A stretch of DNA of 64,000 nt from Actinokineospora diospyrosa (GTDB lineage Bacteria > Actinomycetota > Actinomycetes > Mycobacteriales > Pseudonocardiaceae). The translations under genes were made by a program, and so were the position numbers. Below, piece after piece: positions 6,253-30,920 of the stretch. The notes under the pieces were generated by a model. The model was not told where the DNA came from and did not search any database. It saw nothing but the letters and a program-made list of their open reading frames with translations. The stretch spans positions 186,001 to 250,000 of the forward strand of contig NZ_JAMTCO010000003.1 in assembly GCF_024171925.1 (NCBI RefSeq). The letters are read 5' to 3'. How positions within the stretch are numbered: the stretch's first letter is position 1; each line of letters starts with the position of its first letter.

Positions 6253-8748
6253 ATGACACTGGTCGAACGCCAGTTGGTCCAACGGCGGCTTGTCGAACGC
6301 GACAGCGCGGTCGAGGCGTTGGTGGGGCACCTCGCCGAGTGCGCGCTGGGTGGGGCGCGGGTCGTCGCGGTCGTCGGCGGGCCAGCCAGCGGCAAATCGA
6401 GCCTGCTCGACCTCTTCGCCGATCGTCTAGTCGCCTCAGGGACGCTGCTGCTATCCGCGTCCGGCTCACGCGAAGAGCGGGAAATCCCACTCGGCGCGGT
6501 ACGGCAGTTGGAGTCAGGCCTGCCTGGCGACGGTGAGTTCACCGACCGGGTGTTGGCCGCAGCGCGCAAGCGGTCGTTGGTGCTCGCCATAGACGACGTC
6601 CAGCACGTGGACGCGGCGTCGCTGCGGCTGCTGGCGCAGGTGCGCGAGCGCGCGGCGGGGCTGCCGGTGCTGGTCGTGGTGACCGACTGGGAGCCGCTGT
6701 CCGGGGAGTTGACCACGCGCGCCGACCACCGGCTGCGGCTCGGCCTGCTCACCGAGTACGGGGTCGCGGAGTTCCTGCGCGCCCAGGTCGGCACCGACGG
6801 CGCCGCCGCGGCGTACCACCGGGCGACCGGCGGGAACCCGCTGCTGCTGCACGCCATGATCGCCGACAACAAGCACGACCCGGCGGCCGCCGAACCCGGG
6901 TTCGCCTTCCGCCAGGCCGTGGTCGCCTGCCTGCACCGCGGTGAGCCCCGGCTGCTCGCCGTCGCCAGGGCGTTGGCGGTGCTGGGGTCGTGGTCCTCGC
7001 CCGCGGCGATCGCGGAGCTGACCGAGCAGACCGAGGTGGTCGCCGCGCGGCTCACCGGGGTGCTCACCTCCGCTGGCGTGCTGGTCGGCTGGCGGTTGCG
7101 CCACGACGCGGTCCGCTCGGCGGTGCTCGACGGCCTGCCGCCCGCCGAGGCGGCGCGATTACACCTGCGCGCGGCCCGGGTCCTGCACCAGCGCCGCGCG
7201 CGACCGATCGAGGTGGCCCGACTGGTGGTCGCCGCTGGCCCCGAGCTGCCCGACTGGGTGGTCCCGGTGCTGCGGGCGGCCGCGCTGGACGCGATCGCGA
7301 CCGACCGGGGCGAGTTCGCGGTCCGCTGCCTGCGCCAGGCGTTGCCGATGACCACCGGGCGCGTCCGCGAGCAGACCGCGGCCGACCTCGCGGGTGCGGT
7401 GTGGCGGTACAACCCGGGTGACTTCGCCCCGTTGTCCGAAGTGGACCCCGCGGCCGCGCTCCGGTTCACGCTGTGGCACAACGACCCCGGCAAGGTCCAC
7501 GACGACGTCGGGTTGGCGCTGGCCAACGAGTGGATCCGCGGCACCGCGCCGTCGGTGCGGGTGGCGCACACGTGGGAGCGCGCCGCCGCCGCACTGGTCC
7601 CGGGGCTCATCGGGGGAGCGGTGACCGATGTCGTCGCCGACGCCGAGCGCGTGCTGCACGGGTGCCCGCTGGCGGACCGGACCCTGGAGGTCCTGGCCGC
7701 CGCGGTGACCGCGCTGCTGATGGCCGACCGGGTCGACCTGGCCGAGCGCTGGTGCGCCGACCTGATCGGGGAGGCCGAGCGGCGCCGGGCGACGACCTGG
7801 TTGGCGTTGCTCGGCTCGATCCGAGCCGAGGTCGAGCTGCGCCAAGGCGCGGTGCGCACGGCCTGGACGACGGCACAACGGAGTCTGGCCCTGTTGCCCG
7901 CCCGGTCGTGGGGTGTGCTGATCGGTCTACCGCTGTCGACGATGATCGCCGCGGACACGGCCATGGGCAACACCGAGAGCGCCGCCCTGCGCGAGGTCGT
8001 CCCCGATGGCATGGCCGACACGGTGATCGGCGCGCGGTACCTGCGGGCACGCGGACACCACTACCTCGCCTCGGACCGGGTGCTCGCGGCCATCGCGGAC
8101 TTCCAGGCGTGCGGCCGGGTCCTGGCCGCCGCGGGGATGGACCTGCCCGCACTGGCGCCGTGGCGGACCGACCTCGCCGAGGCGCACCTGCGGTTGGGGC
8201 GCGGCCGTGCGGCGGCGCACTTGGCCCGCGTGCAAGCCGAATTGCCCGCCTCGGCCGCGAGGCACACCCGAGCCAGGTCGATGCGCGTCCTGGCCTTGGC
8301 GGGGCACCACCCGGTCCGCCTGCTGCACGAGGTCGCCGAGTCGTTCCGGGCCACCGGTGATCGCTATGCCGCCGCTGTGGCGCTGGCTGAGCTGTCCGCC
8401 GCGATCGCGACTCGTGGTGATGCGGCTCGCGCGCGTCGGATAGCCAAGACGGCTGCGGATGAGGCTGCGGCTTGCGGGGTTCGTGGTCTTCTTGATCGTG
8501 TTCCTGCGCGTCGGCCGGACCGGGCTGATCAAGGCGCTTCGGCGCTGAGTGATGCTGAGCACCGGGTGGCGACGTTGGCGGCGCTGGGGCATACGAACCG
8601 GGAGATCGCGCACAAGTTGTACATCACGATCAGTACGGTGGAGCAGCACCTGACGAAGATTTATCGGAAGTTGGGTGTGCGTAAGCGGTCTGATCTGCCA
8701 GCGGGGTTGGCTGTCCACACGGGACGATCAGTTGAGTTGACTCGCTGA
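6253..8748 (+). CDS. LAL-type LuxR transcriptional regulator 2
   Basis: This 831-residue protein is a complete large ATP-binding LuxR regulator. The start at 6253 is chosen because GGAGGG (6239-6244) lies 8 nt before it; an in-frame ATG at 6235 lacks such a site. The N-terminal Walker A GGPASGKSS is at residues 42-50. A Walker B segment LVLAIDDVQHVD follows, then a long TPR-like helical region. The last ~65 residues hold the LuxR helix-turn-helix, with SDAEHRVATLAALGHTNREI and STVEQHLTKIYRKLGV. MalT-like family members bind direct repeats as ATP-loaded oligomers, and LAL proteins are common activators of macrolide clusters. Codon 303 (7159-7161) is a TTA leucine, so translation may depend on the bldA tRNA. 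It is transcribed divergently from the carboxyltransferase and converges on TEII-2. It probably acts on the TAGGGG boxes described here (inference). Confidence 0.93.
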   Translation: MTLVERQLVQRRLVERDSAVEALVGHLAECALGGARVVAVVGGPASGKSSLLDLFADRLVASGTLLLSASGSREEREIPLGAVRQLESGLPGDGEFTDRVLAAARKRSLVLAIDDVQHVDAASLRLLAQVRERAAGLPVLVVVTDWEPLSGELTTRADHRLRLGLLTEYGVAEFLRAQVGTDGAAAAYHRATGGNPLLLHAMIADNKHDPAAAEPGFAFRQAVVACLHRGEPRLLAVARALAVLGSWSSPAAIAELTEQTEVVAARLTGVLTSAGVLVGWRLRHDAVRSAVLDGLPPAEAARLHLRAARVLHQRRARPIEVARLVVAAGPELPDWVVPVLRAAALDAIATDRGEFAVRCLRQALPMTTGRVREQTAADLAGAVWRYNPGDFAPLSEVDPAAALRFTLWHNDPGKVHDDVGLALANEWIRGTAPSVRVAHTWERAAAALVPGLIGGAVTDVVADAERVLHGCPLADRTLEVLAAAVTALLMADRVDLAERWCADLIGEAERRRATTWLALLGSIRAEVELRQGAVRTAWTTAQRSLALLPARSWGVLIGLPLSTMIAADTAMGNTESAALREVVPDGMADTVIGARYLRARGHHYLASDRVLAAIADFQACGRVLAAAGMDLPALAPWRTDLAEAHLRLGRGRAAAHLARVQAELPASAARHTRARSMRVLALAGHHPVRLLHEVAESFRATGDRYAAAVALAELSAAIATRGDAARARRIAKTAADEAAACGVRGLLDRVPARRPDRADQGASALSDAEHRVATLAALGHTNREIAHKLYITISTVEQHLTKIYRKLGVRKRSDLPAGLAVHTGRSVELTR

Positions 8749-8856
8749 GCGCACCCGTGGCTGGGGTGCGTGTGGCTCGATGAGGCCTGGTTGTGTGTGG
8801 GGTTCCTGTGGCGTCTGCGTGGGCTGCGAAGCCGTGTGGCCGTGCTGGGGCTTGTG

Positions 8857-8971
8857 GTGCGGTGGGCTCGGTGTCCCGTGTGTCTGCGGTGGTTGCTAGT
8901 GCGGTCGGCTCCGTGGGGCGGGTGTCCCGTGTGTCTGCGGGGGTTGGGAGTGCGGTGGGCTCGATGGGGCG
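8857..8971 (+). repeat. Imperfect direct repeats after LAL regulator 2
   Basis: Units beginning GTGCGGTGGGCTCG or GTGCGGTCGGCTCC start at 8857, 8899 and 8950. The first two share a TGTCCCGTGTGTCTGCGG core. Unit lengths are about 42 and 51 bp, with a truncated third copy that runs into the large inverted repeat. The segment is G-rich on the plus strand and has no credible reading frame. Confidence 0.55.
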
Positions 8972-9097
8972 AACTTGTTTTGCGTGGGGCCCCTACAACA
9001 CACGTGGCAGGTCCGCACAGCAGGGGCCGAAAAGACTGGCCCTGCCGCGAGGCGACGCTACGGGTGTTGTCCCCCCACGCAAAACAAGTCCGCCCCA
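8965..9097. repeat. Large inverted repeat between convergent genes (terminator or REP/MITE-like element)
   Basis: A left arm at 8965-8989 and a right arm at 9073-9097 are 25 bp long and complementary with one mismatch; the core is ACTTGTTTTGCGTGGGG. Inside, ACAACAC (8995-9001) pairs with GTGTTGT (9064-9070), and GCAGGGGCC pairs with GGCCCTGC, so the 83-bp interior can fold further. It lies between LAL regulator 2 (ends 8748) and TEII-2 (ends 9200), which converge, so it is well placed as a bidirectional terminator. The arms are much longer than a usual intrinsic terminator and no T-run follows, so a dispersed REP- or MITE-like element is an alternative. Confidence 0.65.
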
Positions 9098-9199
9098 GCG
9101 AGCAGGAACAGGGGTGGGGTTGGTAGGGGGCGGCGGGGGGTGAGGGTGAGGAGGGAGTGAGGACGAAGGTGAGGGCGAGGGAAGTGGGGCGGGTGGGGG

Positions 9200-9913
9200 C
9201 TAGGGATGGGGGTCCGAGCGGGAAGTTGTGCACAGAGCGGTGATGCGCTCGGAGACGGTGTTGGCCACTGTGGACACGAAGGTGGTCAGGTAGCCGTGGT
9301 CGCCGGAGAAGAGTTGGAGTTCGAACCAGCCGGTGGTGACTTCGCTCCAGGCGTCGGCGTGGGGGGCGGCTGGGTCGGTGTCGCCGATCATGGCGAGGAT
9401 GTGGCAGGAGACCCGGTCTTGTGGGCGCCAGCGGTAGGACTCGGTGGCGCGTTGGTCGTCGTGCAGGGTGGTCAGCGGGGTGGGGGCTGGGAACCGCAGG
9501 GGTTCGGTGAACTCGCCGGTGTCGACGTACGACGCGGTGCCCAGGCGGGAGGGGCTGGGGGCGCCGGAGGCGAACAGGGCCATCGGGCGCCTGCCCGCCC
9601 GTTCGGCGCGGACCGCGGTCTCGAAGGCGACCGCCGCGCCCAGGCCGTGGCCGAGGAAGGCGATCGGCAGGTCGGCGCGGCAGTTCAGCTCCGAGCTGAC
9701 TCCGTCGGCGAGGCCGGGCACCGAGGTGATCGACGGCTCGTGGCGGCGGTCGCGGCGGCCGGGGTACTGCACCCCGAGCACCTCGACCGGCCGGGCGATG
9801 GATTGGGCCAGCTGCAGGAAGAACGTCGCCGAGGCGCCTTCCGGGGGGAAGCACACCAGTCGGCACCGCGGTCGCGGCGCGGAGCGCAGCCGGTACACCC
9901 ACGAGTCACCCAC
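9200..9913 (-). CDS. Type II thioesterase homologue lacking the nucleophile serine
   Basis: This 237-residue protein has type II thioesterase layout but an altered active site. GTG 9913 is chosen because GGAGG (9920-9924) lies 6 nt before it; the open frame continues upstream as far as 11551 but that part is antisense to the P450. The elbow reads GHGLG (88-92), with Gly90 where the catalytic Ser should be, confirmed by codon GGC. The oxyanion segment reads CFPPEGASA instead of the usual PHAGGSA pattern. Asp180 (GDTDP) and His206 (GDHGYL) are kept. The fold and full length are intact with no frameshift, so the gene is maintained and not obviously a pseudogene. It may act as a non-hydrolytic carrier-protein-binding partner, or use another residue. 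It has its own TAGGGG box promoter and is divergent from the P450. Confidence 0.85.
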   Translation of the reverse strand: MGDSWVYRLRSAPRPRCRLVCFPPEGASATFFLQLAQSIARPVEVLGVQYPGRRDRRHEPSITSVPGLADGVSSELNCRADLPIAFLGHGLGAAVAFETAVRAERAGRRPMALFASGAPSPSRLGTASYVDTGEFTEPLRFPAPTPLTTLHDDQRATESYRWRPQDRVSCHILAMIGDTDPAAPHADAWSEVTTGWFELQLFSGDHGYLTTFVSTVANTVSERITALCTTSRSDPHP

Positions 9914-10016
9914 GGGCACCCTCCGCGCGACCGAGCGTCGAGCTACCGAGCCCGCCCATGGCCTCCGGCTTCCTCTCCGCGCGCGGGCGTTGGGAACTTT
10001 CCGGCGCCTGACGGCC

Positions 10017-10052
10017 AAGGTGCCGGCAGCCGGTGACGCCGGGCAACCCCTA
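10017..10052 (-). promoter_or_regulatory. Candidate LAL-box promoter of TEII-2
   Basis: On the minus strand TAGGGGTTG begins at 10052 and CACCTT occupies 10022-10017, exactly 30 nt on. The hexamer resembles the TACCTT of the PccB promoter at 42315. Only one box is evident. The predicted leader to the GTG at 9913 is about 95 nt. Confidence 0.45.
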
Positions 10053-10116
10053 GCAGCGCCGCGGCGCGCTGTCCACGGTGTCCGAGAAGGGATGGACCGG
10101 AACGGCGCAAGGGCCC

Positions 10117-10153
10117 TAGGGGTTGAGCTTAGGGGGGACGCCCGGTCTAGCGT
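10117..10153 (+). promoter_or_regulatory. Candidate LAL-box promoter of the P450 gene
   Basis: TAGGGGTTG begins at 10117 and a second TAGGGG at 10130. TAGCGT at 10148-10153 is a -10 candidate 31 nt from the first box. The resulting leader would be very short (about 10 nt), just enough for the GGGAGGG ribosome site at 10159-10165. Confidence 0.45.
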
Positions 10154-10168
10154 GGCGCGGGAGGGAAC

Positions 10169-11410
10169 ATGACCGACCTCGCGGATCGACAGGCGCGGGC
10201 GCAGATGGCGTTGTGGCAGGACCACTTGCGCGCCGTCAGCGATCGCGGCGACCCGTACGCGCGGCTGCTGCGCGCGCCCGAGGACCCGTACCCGCTCTAC
10301 GAGCAGGTGCGCGCGCGGGGGCCGCTGCACCGCAGCGGGCTCGGCGTGTGGGTGACCGCGAGCCACCGGCTGGCCAACAAGGTGTTGCGGGACAAGCGCT
10401 TCGGCGTGCGCCGCGCCGACGGCACCAAGGCGCCGGAGTTCATGCCCTTCGACAACTCGATGCTCGGCCTCGACCCGCCGGAGCACACCCGGCTGCGCAA
10501 GCTGTCGGTGCCCTCGCTCAACCCGCGCAGGCTGGAGAAGTGGCGGCCGACCGCCGAGCGGGTGTGCGACGAGCTGATCGACCGGATCCTGGCCGGGCGC
10601 GCCGAGGTCAACTTCATGAGCGCCTTCGCCCAGCAGTTGCCGCTGCGGGTGATCGGCGACCTCGTCGGCATCCCCGAGCGGCACCGGCGGCTGTTCTTCC
10701 AGCTGAGCAGGCGGATGGCCTACCTGCTCGACGGGGTCGCCTCGGTGGAGGTCGCCAGGGACGTGCGGGCCGCGATCGCGGAGATGACGGTGATGTTCAC
10801 CGACATCATCGCGCTGCGCCGGGTCGAACCGGGCGAGGACCTGATCAGCGACCTGCTGCCCGCGGTCGACGACGGTCGGCTGGCGATGGACGAGCTGGTG
10901 CCGCTGTGCATGTTCCTGCCGTTGGCGGGCACCGAGACCACGGTCAACCTCATCGGCAACGCCGTGCGCGCGCTGCTGGGCAACCCCGAGCAGTGGGCCC
11001 GCTTCAAGGCCGACCCGGGGCTCGCGCCCGCCGTCGTGCAGGAGACGTTGCGCTACGACACGCCCGTGCAGCAGTACCGGCGGATCGCGCACACCGACGT
11101 CGAGCTCGACGGCCACGTCGTGCCCGAGGGCGCGGAACTGGCGATCTGCGCGGGCGCGGCGAACCGGGACCCGGAGGTCTATTCGCGGCCGGACAGTTTT
11201 GACATCGGCCGGGAATCCGGTCCGGACACGTTGTCCTTTTCCGCCGGAATCCATTTCTGCCTCGGCGCGGCACTGGCCCGGCTCGAGGCCGAGATCGCGC
11301 TGGTCGCGGTCGCCGCGCGGCTGCCGCTGCTGCGTCCGGTCGGACAGGTCCGACGCCGGGATTCCTTTATTATCAGGGGGATGCTGCAGTTCCCGGTAGC
11401 GGTCGAGTAG
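10169..11410 (+). CDS. Cytochrome P450 (polyketide tailoring hydroxylase, probable)
   Basis: This 413-residue soluble bacterial class I P450 is of normal length. It has the oxygen-activation I-helix motif AGTETT at residues 253-258, the K-helix ExxR as ETLR (292-295) and the haem-binding loop [10 protein letters not shown] with the thiolate ligand Cys364. The substrate-contact segment [11 protein letters not shown] around 102-112 is typical of actinomycete CYP107/CYP105-like enzymes. It needs electrons from a ferredoxin and reductase, neither of which is nearby. It lies directly upstream of PKS-1 in the same direction and its TAG stop is part of the first TAGGGG box of the PKS-1 promoter. It most likely hydroxylates or epoxidises the finished polyketide; the site cannot be deduced. 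The GGGAGGG ribosome site sits just before the ATG. Confidence 0.94.
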   Translation: MTDLADRQARAQMALWQDHLRAVSDRGDPYARLLRAPEDPYPLYEQVRARGPLHRSGLGVWVTASHRLANKVLRDKRFGVRRADGTKAPEFMPFDNSMLGLDPPEHTRLRKLSVPSLNPRRLEKWRPTAERVCDELIDRILAGRAEVNFMSAFAQQLPLRVIGDLVGIPERHRRLFFQLSRRMAYLLDGVASVEVARDVRAAIAEMTVMFTDIIALRRVEPGEDLISDLLPAVDDGRLAMDELVPLCMFLPLAGTETTVNLIGNAVRALLGNPEQWARFKADPGLAPAVVQETLRYDTPVQQYRRIAHTDVELDGHVVPEGAELAICAGAANRDPEVYSRPDSFDIGRESGPDTLSFSAGIHFCLGAALARLEAEIALVAVAARLPLLRPVGQVRRRDSFIIRGMLQFPVAVE

Positions 11411-11454
11411 GGGCCAGCTAGGGGTTGTCCAGTGCGGACCGCCGTCTTTAGGGT
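11408..11454 (+). promoter_or_regulatory. Candidate LAL-box promoter of the PKS-1/2/3 operon
   Basis: TAGGGGCC (from 11408, overlapping the P450 stop codon) and TAGGGGTTG (from 11419) are 11 nt apart. TAGGGT at 11449-11454 lies 30 nt from the second box as a -10 candidate. The leader to the ATG at 11541 would be about 80 nt. Confidence 0.55.
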
Positions 11455-11540
11455 TGTCGCGCGGAGATGTGGAAATACACGTGGGGACTGGTTCCCGCGT
11501 GCCCGCAGCCGGTCGTGCGCCGCCCGAGAGGTCCTGGAAG

Positions 11541-26684
<15,144 letters not shown>

Positions 26685-26694
26685 GAGGACGGTC

Positions 26695-29600
26695 ATGGCG
26701 CAGGCCGACGAGGAGAAGCTGCTCGCCTACCTCAAGCGGGCGACCGAGGAGCTGCGGGCGGCGCGCGAGCAGGTGCGCGAGCTGCGGGAGCGGGCGGCCG
26801 AGCCGATCGCGATCGTCGGCATGGCCTGCCGCTACCCGGGCGGGGTCTCCTCGCCGGAAGACCTGTGGGAGCTGGTCTCGGGCGGCGTTGACGCACTGGG
26901 GCCGCTGCCGACGGACCGCGGCTGGGACCTCGCCGCGCTGCCCGGGTCAGCGGAGGGCGGCTTCCTCGCCGACGCGGGTGGCTTCGACGCCGGGTTCTTC
27001 GGGATCTCCCCGCGTGAGGCCCTGGCGATGGACCCGCAGCAGCGGCTCCTGCTGCACGCCTGCTGGGAAGCCGTGGAACGCGCCGGGATCGACGCGTTGT
27101 CGTTGCGCGGCAGCCGAACCGGGGTGTACGCGGGCGTGATGTACAACGACTACGCGACCTCCGTGCCCGCTGAGGTGCTTGACGGGTACCTCGGCACCAG
27201 CAACGCCAACAGCGTGCTGTCCGGTCGGGTCGCTTACAGCCTCGGCTTGCAGGGGCCCGCGGTCACTGTGGACACAGCGTGCTCGTCGTCGTTGGTGGCC
27301 CTCCACCTGGCCGCTCAGGCATTGCGATCCGGGGAGTGTTCGTTTGCCTTGGCGGGCGGGGTCACGGTGATGGCCGGGCCGATGATGTTCGCGGGCTTTG
27401 GGTTCGACGAGGGTACGGCCGCCGATGGCCGCTGCAAGTCCTTCGCCGCGGCCGCCGACGGGACCGGCTGGGGCGAGGGCGTCGGTGTTCTCCTGCTTGA
27501 GCGGCTGTCCGATGCCCGCAGCAACGGCCACCCGGTGCTGGCGGTCGTGCGCGGTTCAGCGGTCAACTCCGACGGTGCTTCCAGCGGGCTGACCGCGCCC
27601 AACGGCCCGGCGCAGCAGCGCGTGATCGAGCAGGCCCTCACCGCCGCTCAGCTACTTCCGTCCGATGTGGACGTCGTGGAGGCGCACGGCACGGGGACCG
27701 TGCTGGGTGACCCGATCGAGGCCCAGGCGTTGCTGGCCGCGTACGGGCCGGGGCGGGTCGAGCCGCTGTGGTTGGGCTCGGTCAAGTCCAACATCGGGCA
27801 CACCCAGGCCGCCGCCGGGGTGGCCGGCGTGATCAAGATGGTGCACGCGCTCCGCGACGGCACCCTGCCCGCGACGCTGCACGTCGACGCGCCGTCCCCG
27901 CACGTGACCTGGGGACCGGTGCGGCTGCTGACCAGCTCCCGCCCCTGGCCCGCGGTCGACCGACCGCGGCGGGCGGCGGTGTCGTCGTTCGGGGTCAGCG
28001 GCACGAACGCCCACGTGGTCTTGGAACAGGCGGACCCGCTTCCGGTCCCCGCCGAGGGGACGGCGCCCGGGGTGTTGCCGTTCCTCGTCTCGGGCCGGTC
28101 CGCCGCGGCCCTGCGGGCACAGGCCCGCCGGGTGCTGGAGGTCGCGGCGGAGCCGGTGGACCTGGCCCGGTCGTTGGCGGTGACGCGGGCAGCGCTGGAG
28201 CACCGGGCCGTGGTGGTCGCGGCAGAGCCTACGGCCGGTCTGCGGGCCTTGGCGGAAGGAGCGGCGTCCAGCGACCTGGTCGTCGGCGCGCCGGGGAGCG
28301 GACCGGTCGCGTTCCTGTTCACCGGGCAGGGGGCGCAGCGACCCGGGATGGGGCTGGCACTGCGGGTGTTCCCGGCGTTCGCGCGGGCTTTCGACGAGGT
28401 GTGCGCGGGGCTGGGACTGGCCGTCGAGGTGTTCGAGGGGGGACTTGATCACACGGCCGTGGCCCAGCCCGCGCTGTTCGCGCTGGAAGTCGCCCTTTTC
28501 CGGTTGCTCGAGTCCTGGGGCATCCGGCCGGACTTCGTCATCGGCCACTCCATCGGCGAGCTCGCCGCCGCCCACGTCGCCGGAGTCCTCTCGCTGGCTG
28601 ACGCCTGCGCCTTGGTCTCCGCCCGTGCTCGTCTGATGGGCGCCCTCCCGGAAGGCGGGGCGATGCTCGCCATCGAGGCCGCCGAGCACGAGATCGATCT
28701 CCCCGACGGCGTGGACCTTGCTGCGGTGAACTCGGATCGCTCGATTGTCGTATCGGGGGATCGTGGGAGTGTTGACCTGTTCGAACGCAGGATTGTTGAA
28801 CAAAACCGCAGGGTGAAGCGGCTGACCGTCTCGCACGCGTTCCACAGCCACCTGATGGACCCGATGCTCGACGAGTTCGCCGTGGTCGCGAAGGGCTTGC
28901 GGTACCAGCGGCCGGAGATCGAGGTGCTGCCGACCGGCGGGGTGGCCGAGGTCAGCGTCCCCGAATACTGGGTCGGCCAGGTCCGCTCGACGGTCCGCTT
29001 CGCCGACGCCGTGGCCGCCGCGCGGGAGCAGGGCGCGACCCGGTTCATCGAGCTCGGCCCGGACGGTGTGTTGTCCGCGCTGGTCGACGGCATCCCCACC
29101 CAGCGCTCCGGCCGCGACGACGTGACCACCCTCCTGCGCGCCGTCGCCACCGCCCACACCCAGGGCGTCCCGGTCGACTGGTCCGCCGTCTTCACCGGCT
29201 GGGGCGGTCGAACCGTCGACCTCCCCACTTACGCCTTCCAAGCCGAGCGCTACTGGCCGATCCGCGAGACCGACACCGCGCTGTGGCGCTACCGGGCGGA
29301 GTGGACCCCGGTCGCGGTGTCCCCGTCCCCGGTGCTCGTGGGCACCTGGCTGGTCCTCGGTGCCCCCGATGCCGTCGTCCGCGCGCTGGAGACGCACGGT
29401 GCCACCGTCGTCCGCGAGGACACCGGACTCCCGCTCGCCGGGGTCATCACCGCCCAGGACCTCCCCGCGACCCTGCGTACCCTGCAAACGTTTGCGACCC
29501 GCCCGACCAGGGTGTGGGCGCTCACCACCGGCGACACCCCGGACACCGCGGCGATCTGGGGCCTCGGCCGCAGCGCCGCCCTGGAGTTCCCCGGCACCTG

Positions 29601-30918
29601 GGGCGGCCTGGTCCAACTGACCGGTGCCGATGTCGATGGCGATCTCGACCCCGGCTTGCTCGCGGGCGCGCTCACCAGCACCGAGGACCAAGTGCGGATC
29701 ACATCGAGGGTCGAGGGCCGCCGGTTGCGCCGAGCGCCCGCACCCCGAGCCACATGGCGTCCACACGGGACGGTTCTGGTCACCGGCGGCACCGGCGCTC
29801 TGGGGCAGCACGTGGCCAGGTGGGCCGCCGAGTCCGGAGCCGACCGGGTCGTGGTCGTCAGCAGGCGCGCCCCGCGGGTCGACCTGCCCGCCACCGTTGT
29901 CGCCTGCGATGTGTCCAATCGGGACGCCGTGGCCGCCCTGGTCGCCGAGTACCGGCCCGATGTCGTCATCCACGCGGCAGGCGTCGGTGGTCTCGGCCGC
30001 ATCCCCGACCTGGACGCGGACACCCTGACCACCGTGTTCGCGGGAAAGGTCGACGGCGCCCGGCACCTCGCCGACCTCTGCCCCGACGCCGAGCTCGTCC
30101 TCTTCTCCTCCGCGGCCGCCACCTGGGGTGGTGCCAACCAAGCTGCCTATGCCGCCGCGAACGCCTACCTGGACGGCCTCGCCGCCACCCGCCCCCGCAC
30201 CACATCGATCGCCTGGGGCCCTTGGGCGGGCGATGGCATGGCCGCAGGCGCGGACCTCGCCCGGCAGGGCATGCTCCCCCTTGCGCCCGACCAGGCTCTA
30301 ACCGCCATGGCGGAAGCTGTCGCGGGCGAGGACCGCGTGCTCACCATCGCGGGCGTCGACTGGACCAGGTTCGCGCCGACCTTCACCGCCGCTCGCCCCA
30401 GCCCGCTGCTGTCCGAGCTCACCGACACACCCGCCGAACCTGAGAACACCGGCTGGTTCCGCGCGCGCCTCGCCGAGACCCCGGCGCACGAGCGCGCCGA
30501 CCTGGTGTCCCACCTCGTGTTGGCCGAGGCCGCCACCATCCTCGGCCACAACGACCTGGGCGGGATCGACCCCGGACGTCCCTTCCGGGACCTCGGTTTC
30601 GACTCCCTCACCGCCGTTGAGATGCGCAACCGGCTCACCACCGCCACCGGCCTTTCCTTGCTGGCCACCGTGGTCTTCGACTACCCGACCCCGGCCGAGT
30701 TGGCGTCCCACTTGCTGACCGAGCTCTCCGGTGGTGAGGACGCCGAAGTGCGCGCGGCGATCGCCGCCATCCCGCTGTCCCGTTTGGCGGAAGCGGGTCT
30801 GCTCACGCCCCTGCTCCGCCTGGCGGGCCTGACCGACGAAGCCGACGCCCCCACCGACCTGGACAGCATGGCGGGCGAGGACCTACTGCGGCTGGTCGCC
30901 GCGGGAGATGGGGAATAG
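26695..30918 (+). CDS. Type I modular PKS-2, one extension module
   Basis: This is a 1,407-residue single-module PKS: KS-AT-KR-ACP. The N-terminal docking helix ([20 protein letters not shown]) is of the same class as in PKS-1. The KS has Cys196. The AT has GHSIG (Ser619) and HAFH (714-717), so it takes malonyl-CoA. The KR is A-type (no LDD; ATWGG; Tyr1152) and should give an alcohol. The ACP has Ser1304 in GFDSL. The C-terminal tail ends in [15 protein letters not shown], a different docking class from PKS-1 and PKS-3, which fits specific pairing with PKS-3. It starts 10 nt after the PKS-1 stop; the ribosome site AGAGGA overlaps that stop, so the two are translationally coupled. The KS-to-AT region is standard and no domain is missing. 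Confidence 0.96.
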   Translation: MAQADEEKLLAYLKRATEELRAAREQVRELRERAAEPIAIVGMACRYPGGVSSPEDLWELVSGGVDALGPLPTDRGWDLAALPGSAEGGFLADAGGFDAGFFGISPREALAMDPQQRLLLHACWEAVERAGIDALSLRGSRTGVYAGVMYNDYATSVPAEVLDGYLGTSNANSVLSGRVAYSLGLQGPAVTVDTACSSSLVALHLAAQALRSGECSFALAGGVTVMAGPMMFAGFGFDEGTAADGRCKSFAAAADGTGWGEGVGVLLLERLSDARSNGHPVLAVVRGSAVNSDGASSGLTAPNGPAQQRVIEQALTAAQLLPSDVDVVEAHGTGTVLGDPIEAQALLAAYGPGRVEPLWLGSVKSNIGHTQAAAGVAGVIKMVHALRDGTLPATLHVDAPSPHVTWGPVRLLTSSRPWPAVDRPRRAAVSSFGVSGTNAHVVLEQADPLPVPAEGTAPGVLPFLVSGRSAAALRAQARRVLEVAAEPVDLARSLAVTRAALEHRAVVVAAEPTAGLRALAEGAASSDLVVGAPGSGPVAFLFTGQGAQRPGMGLALRVFPAFARAFDEVCAGLGLAVEVFEGGLDHTAVAQPALFALEVALFRLLESWGIRPDFVIGHSIGELAAAHVAGVLSLADACALVSARARLMGALPEGGAMLAIEAAEHEIDLPDGVDLAAVNSDRSIVVSGDRGSVDLFERRIVEQNRRVKRLTVSHAFHSHLMDPMLDEFAVVAKGLRYQRPEIEVLPTGGVAEVSVPEYWVGQVRSTVRFADAVAAAREQGATRFIELGPDGVLSALVDGIPTQRSGRDDVTTLLRAVATAHTQGVPVDWSAVFTGWGGRTVDLPTYAFQAERYWPIRETDTALWRYRAEWTPVAVSPSPVLVGTWLVLGAPDAVVRALETHGATVVREDTGLPLAGVITAQDLPATLRTLQTFATRPTRVWALTTGDTPDTAAIWGLGRSAALEFPGTWGGLVQLTGADVDGDLDPGLLAGALTSTEDQVRITSRVEGRRLRRAPAPRATWRPHGTVLVTGGTGALGQHVARWAAESGADRVVVVSRRAPRVDLPATVVACDVSNRDAVAALVAEYRPDVVIHAAGVGGLGRIPDLDADTLTTVFAGKVDGARHLADLCPDAELVLFSSAAATWGGANQAAYAAANAYLDGLAATRPRTTSIAWGPWAGDGMAAGADLARQGMLPLAPDQALTAMAEAVAGEDRVLTIAGVDWTRFAPTFTAARPSPLLSELTDTPAEPENTGWFRARLAETPAHERADLVSHLVLAEAATILGHNDLGGIDPGRPFRDLGFDSLTAVEMRNRLTTATGLSLLATVVFDYPTPAELASHLLTELSGGEDAEVRAAIAAIPLSRLAEAGLLTPLLRLAGLTDEADAPTDLDSMAGEDLLRLVAAGDGE

Positions 30919-30920
30919 CG

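Noticed and set aside
6177-8021. Minus-strand open frame of 614 codons opposite LAL regulator 2
   Set aside because: Ser/Arg/Thr-rich antisense shadow with no ribosome site or motif.
8661-9902. Minus-strand open frame through the inverted-repeat region, including GRTCFAWG-like peptides
   Set aside because: The peptides come from reading through the inverted and direct repeats in one of several equally open frames; there is no start signal and codon bias is absent.
11454-11540. ATG at 11454 as start of PKS-1
   Set aside because: The extra 29 residues show no docking character and no ribosome site; ATG 11541 begins exactly at the docking helix and follows GAGAGG. The upstream ATG also overlaps the proposed -10 element.
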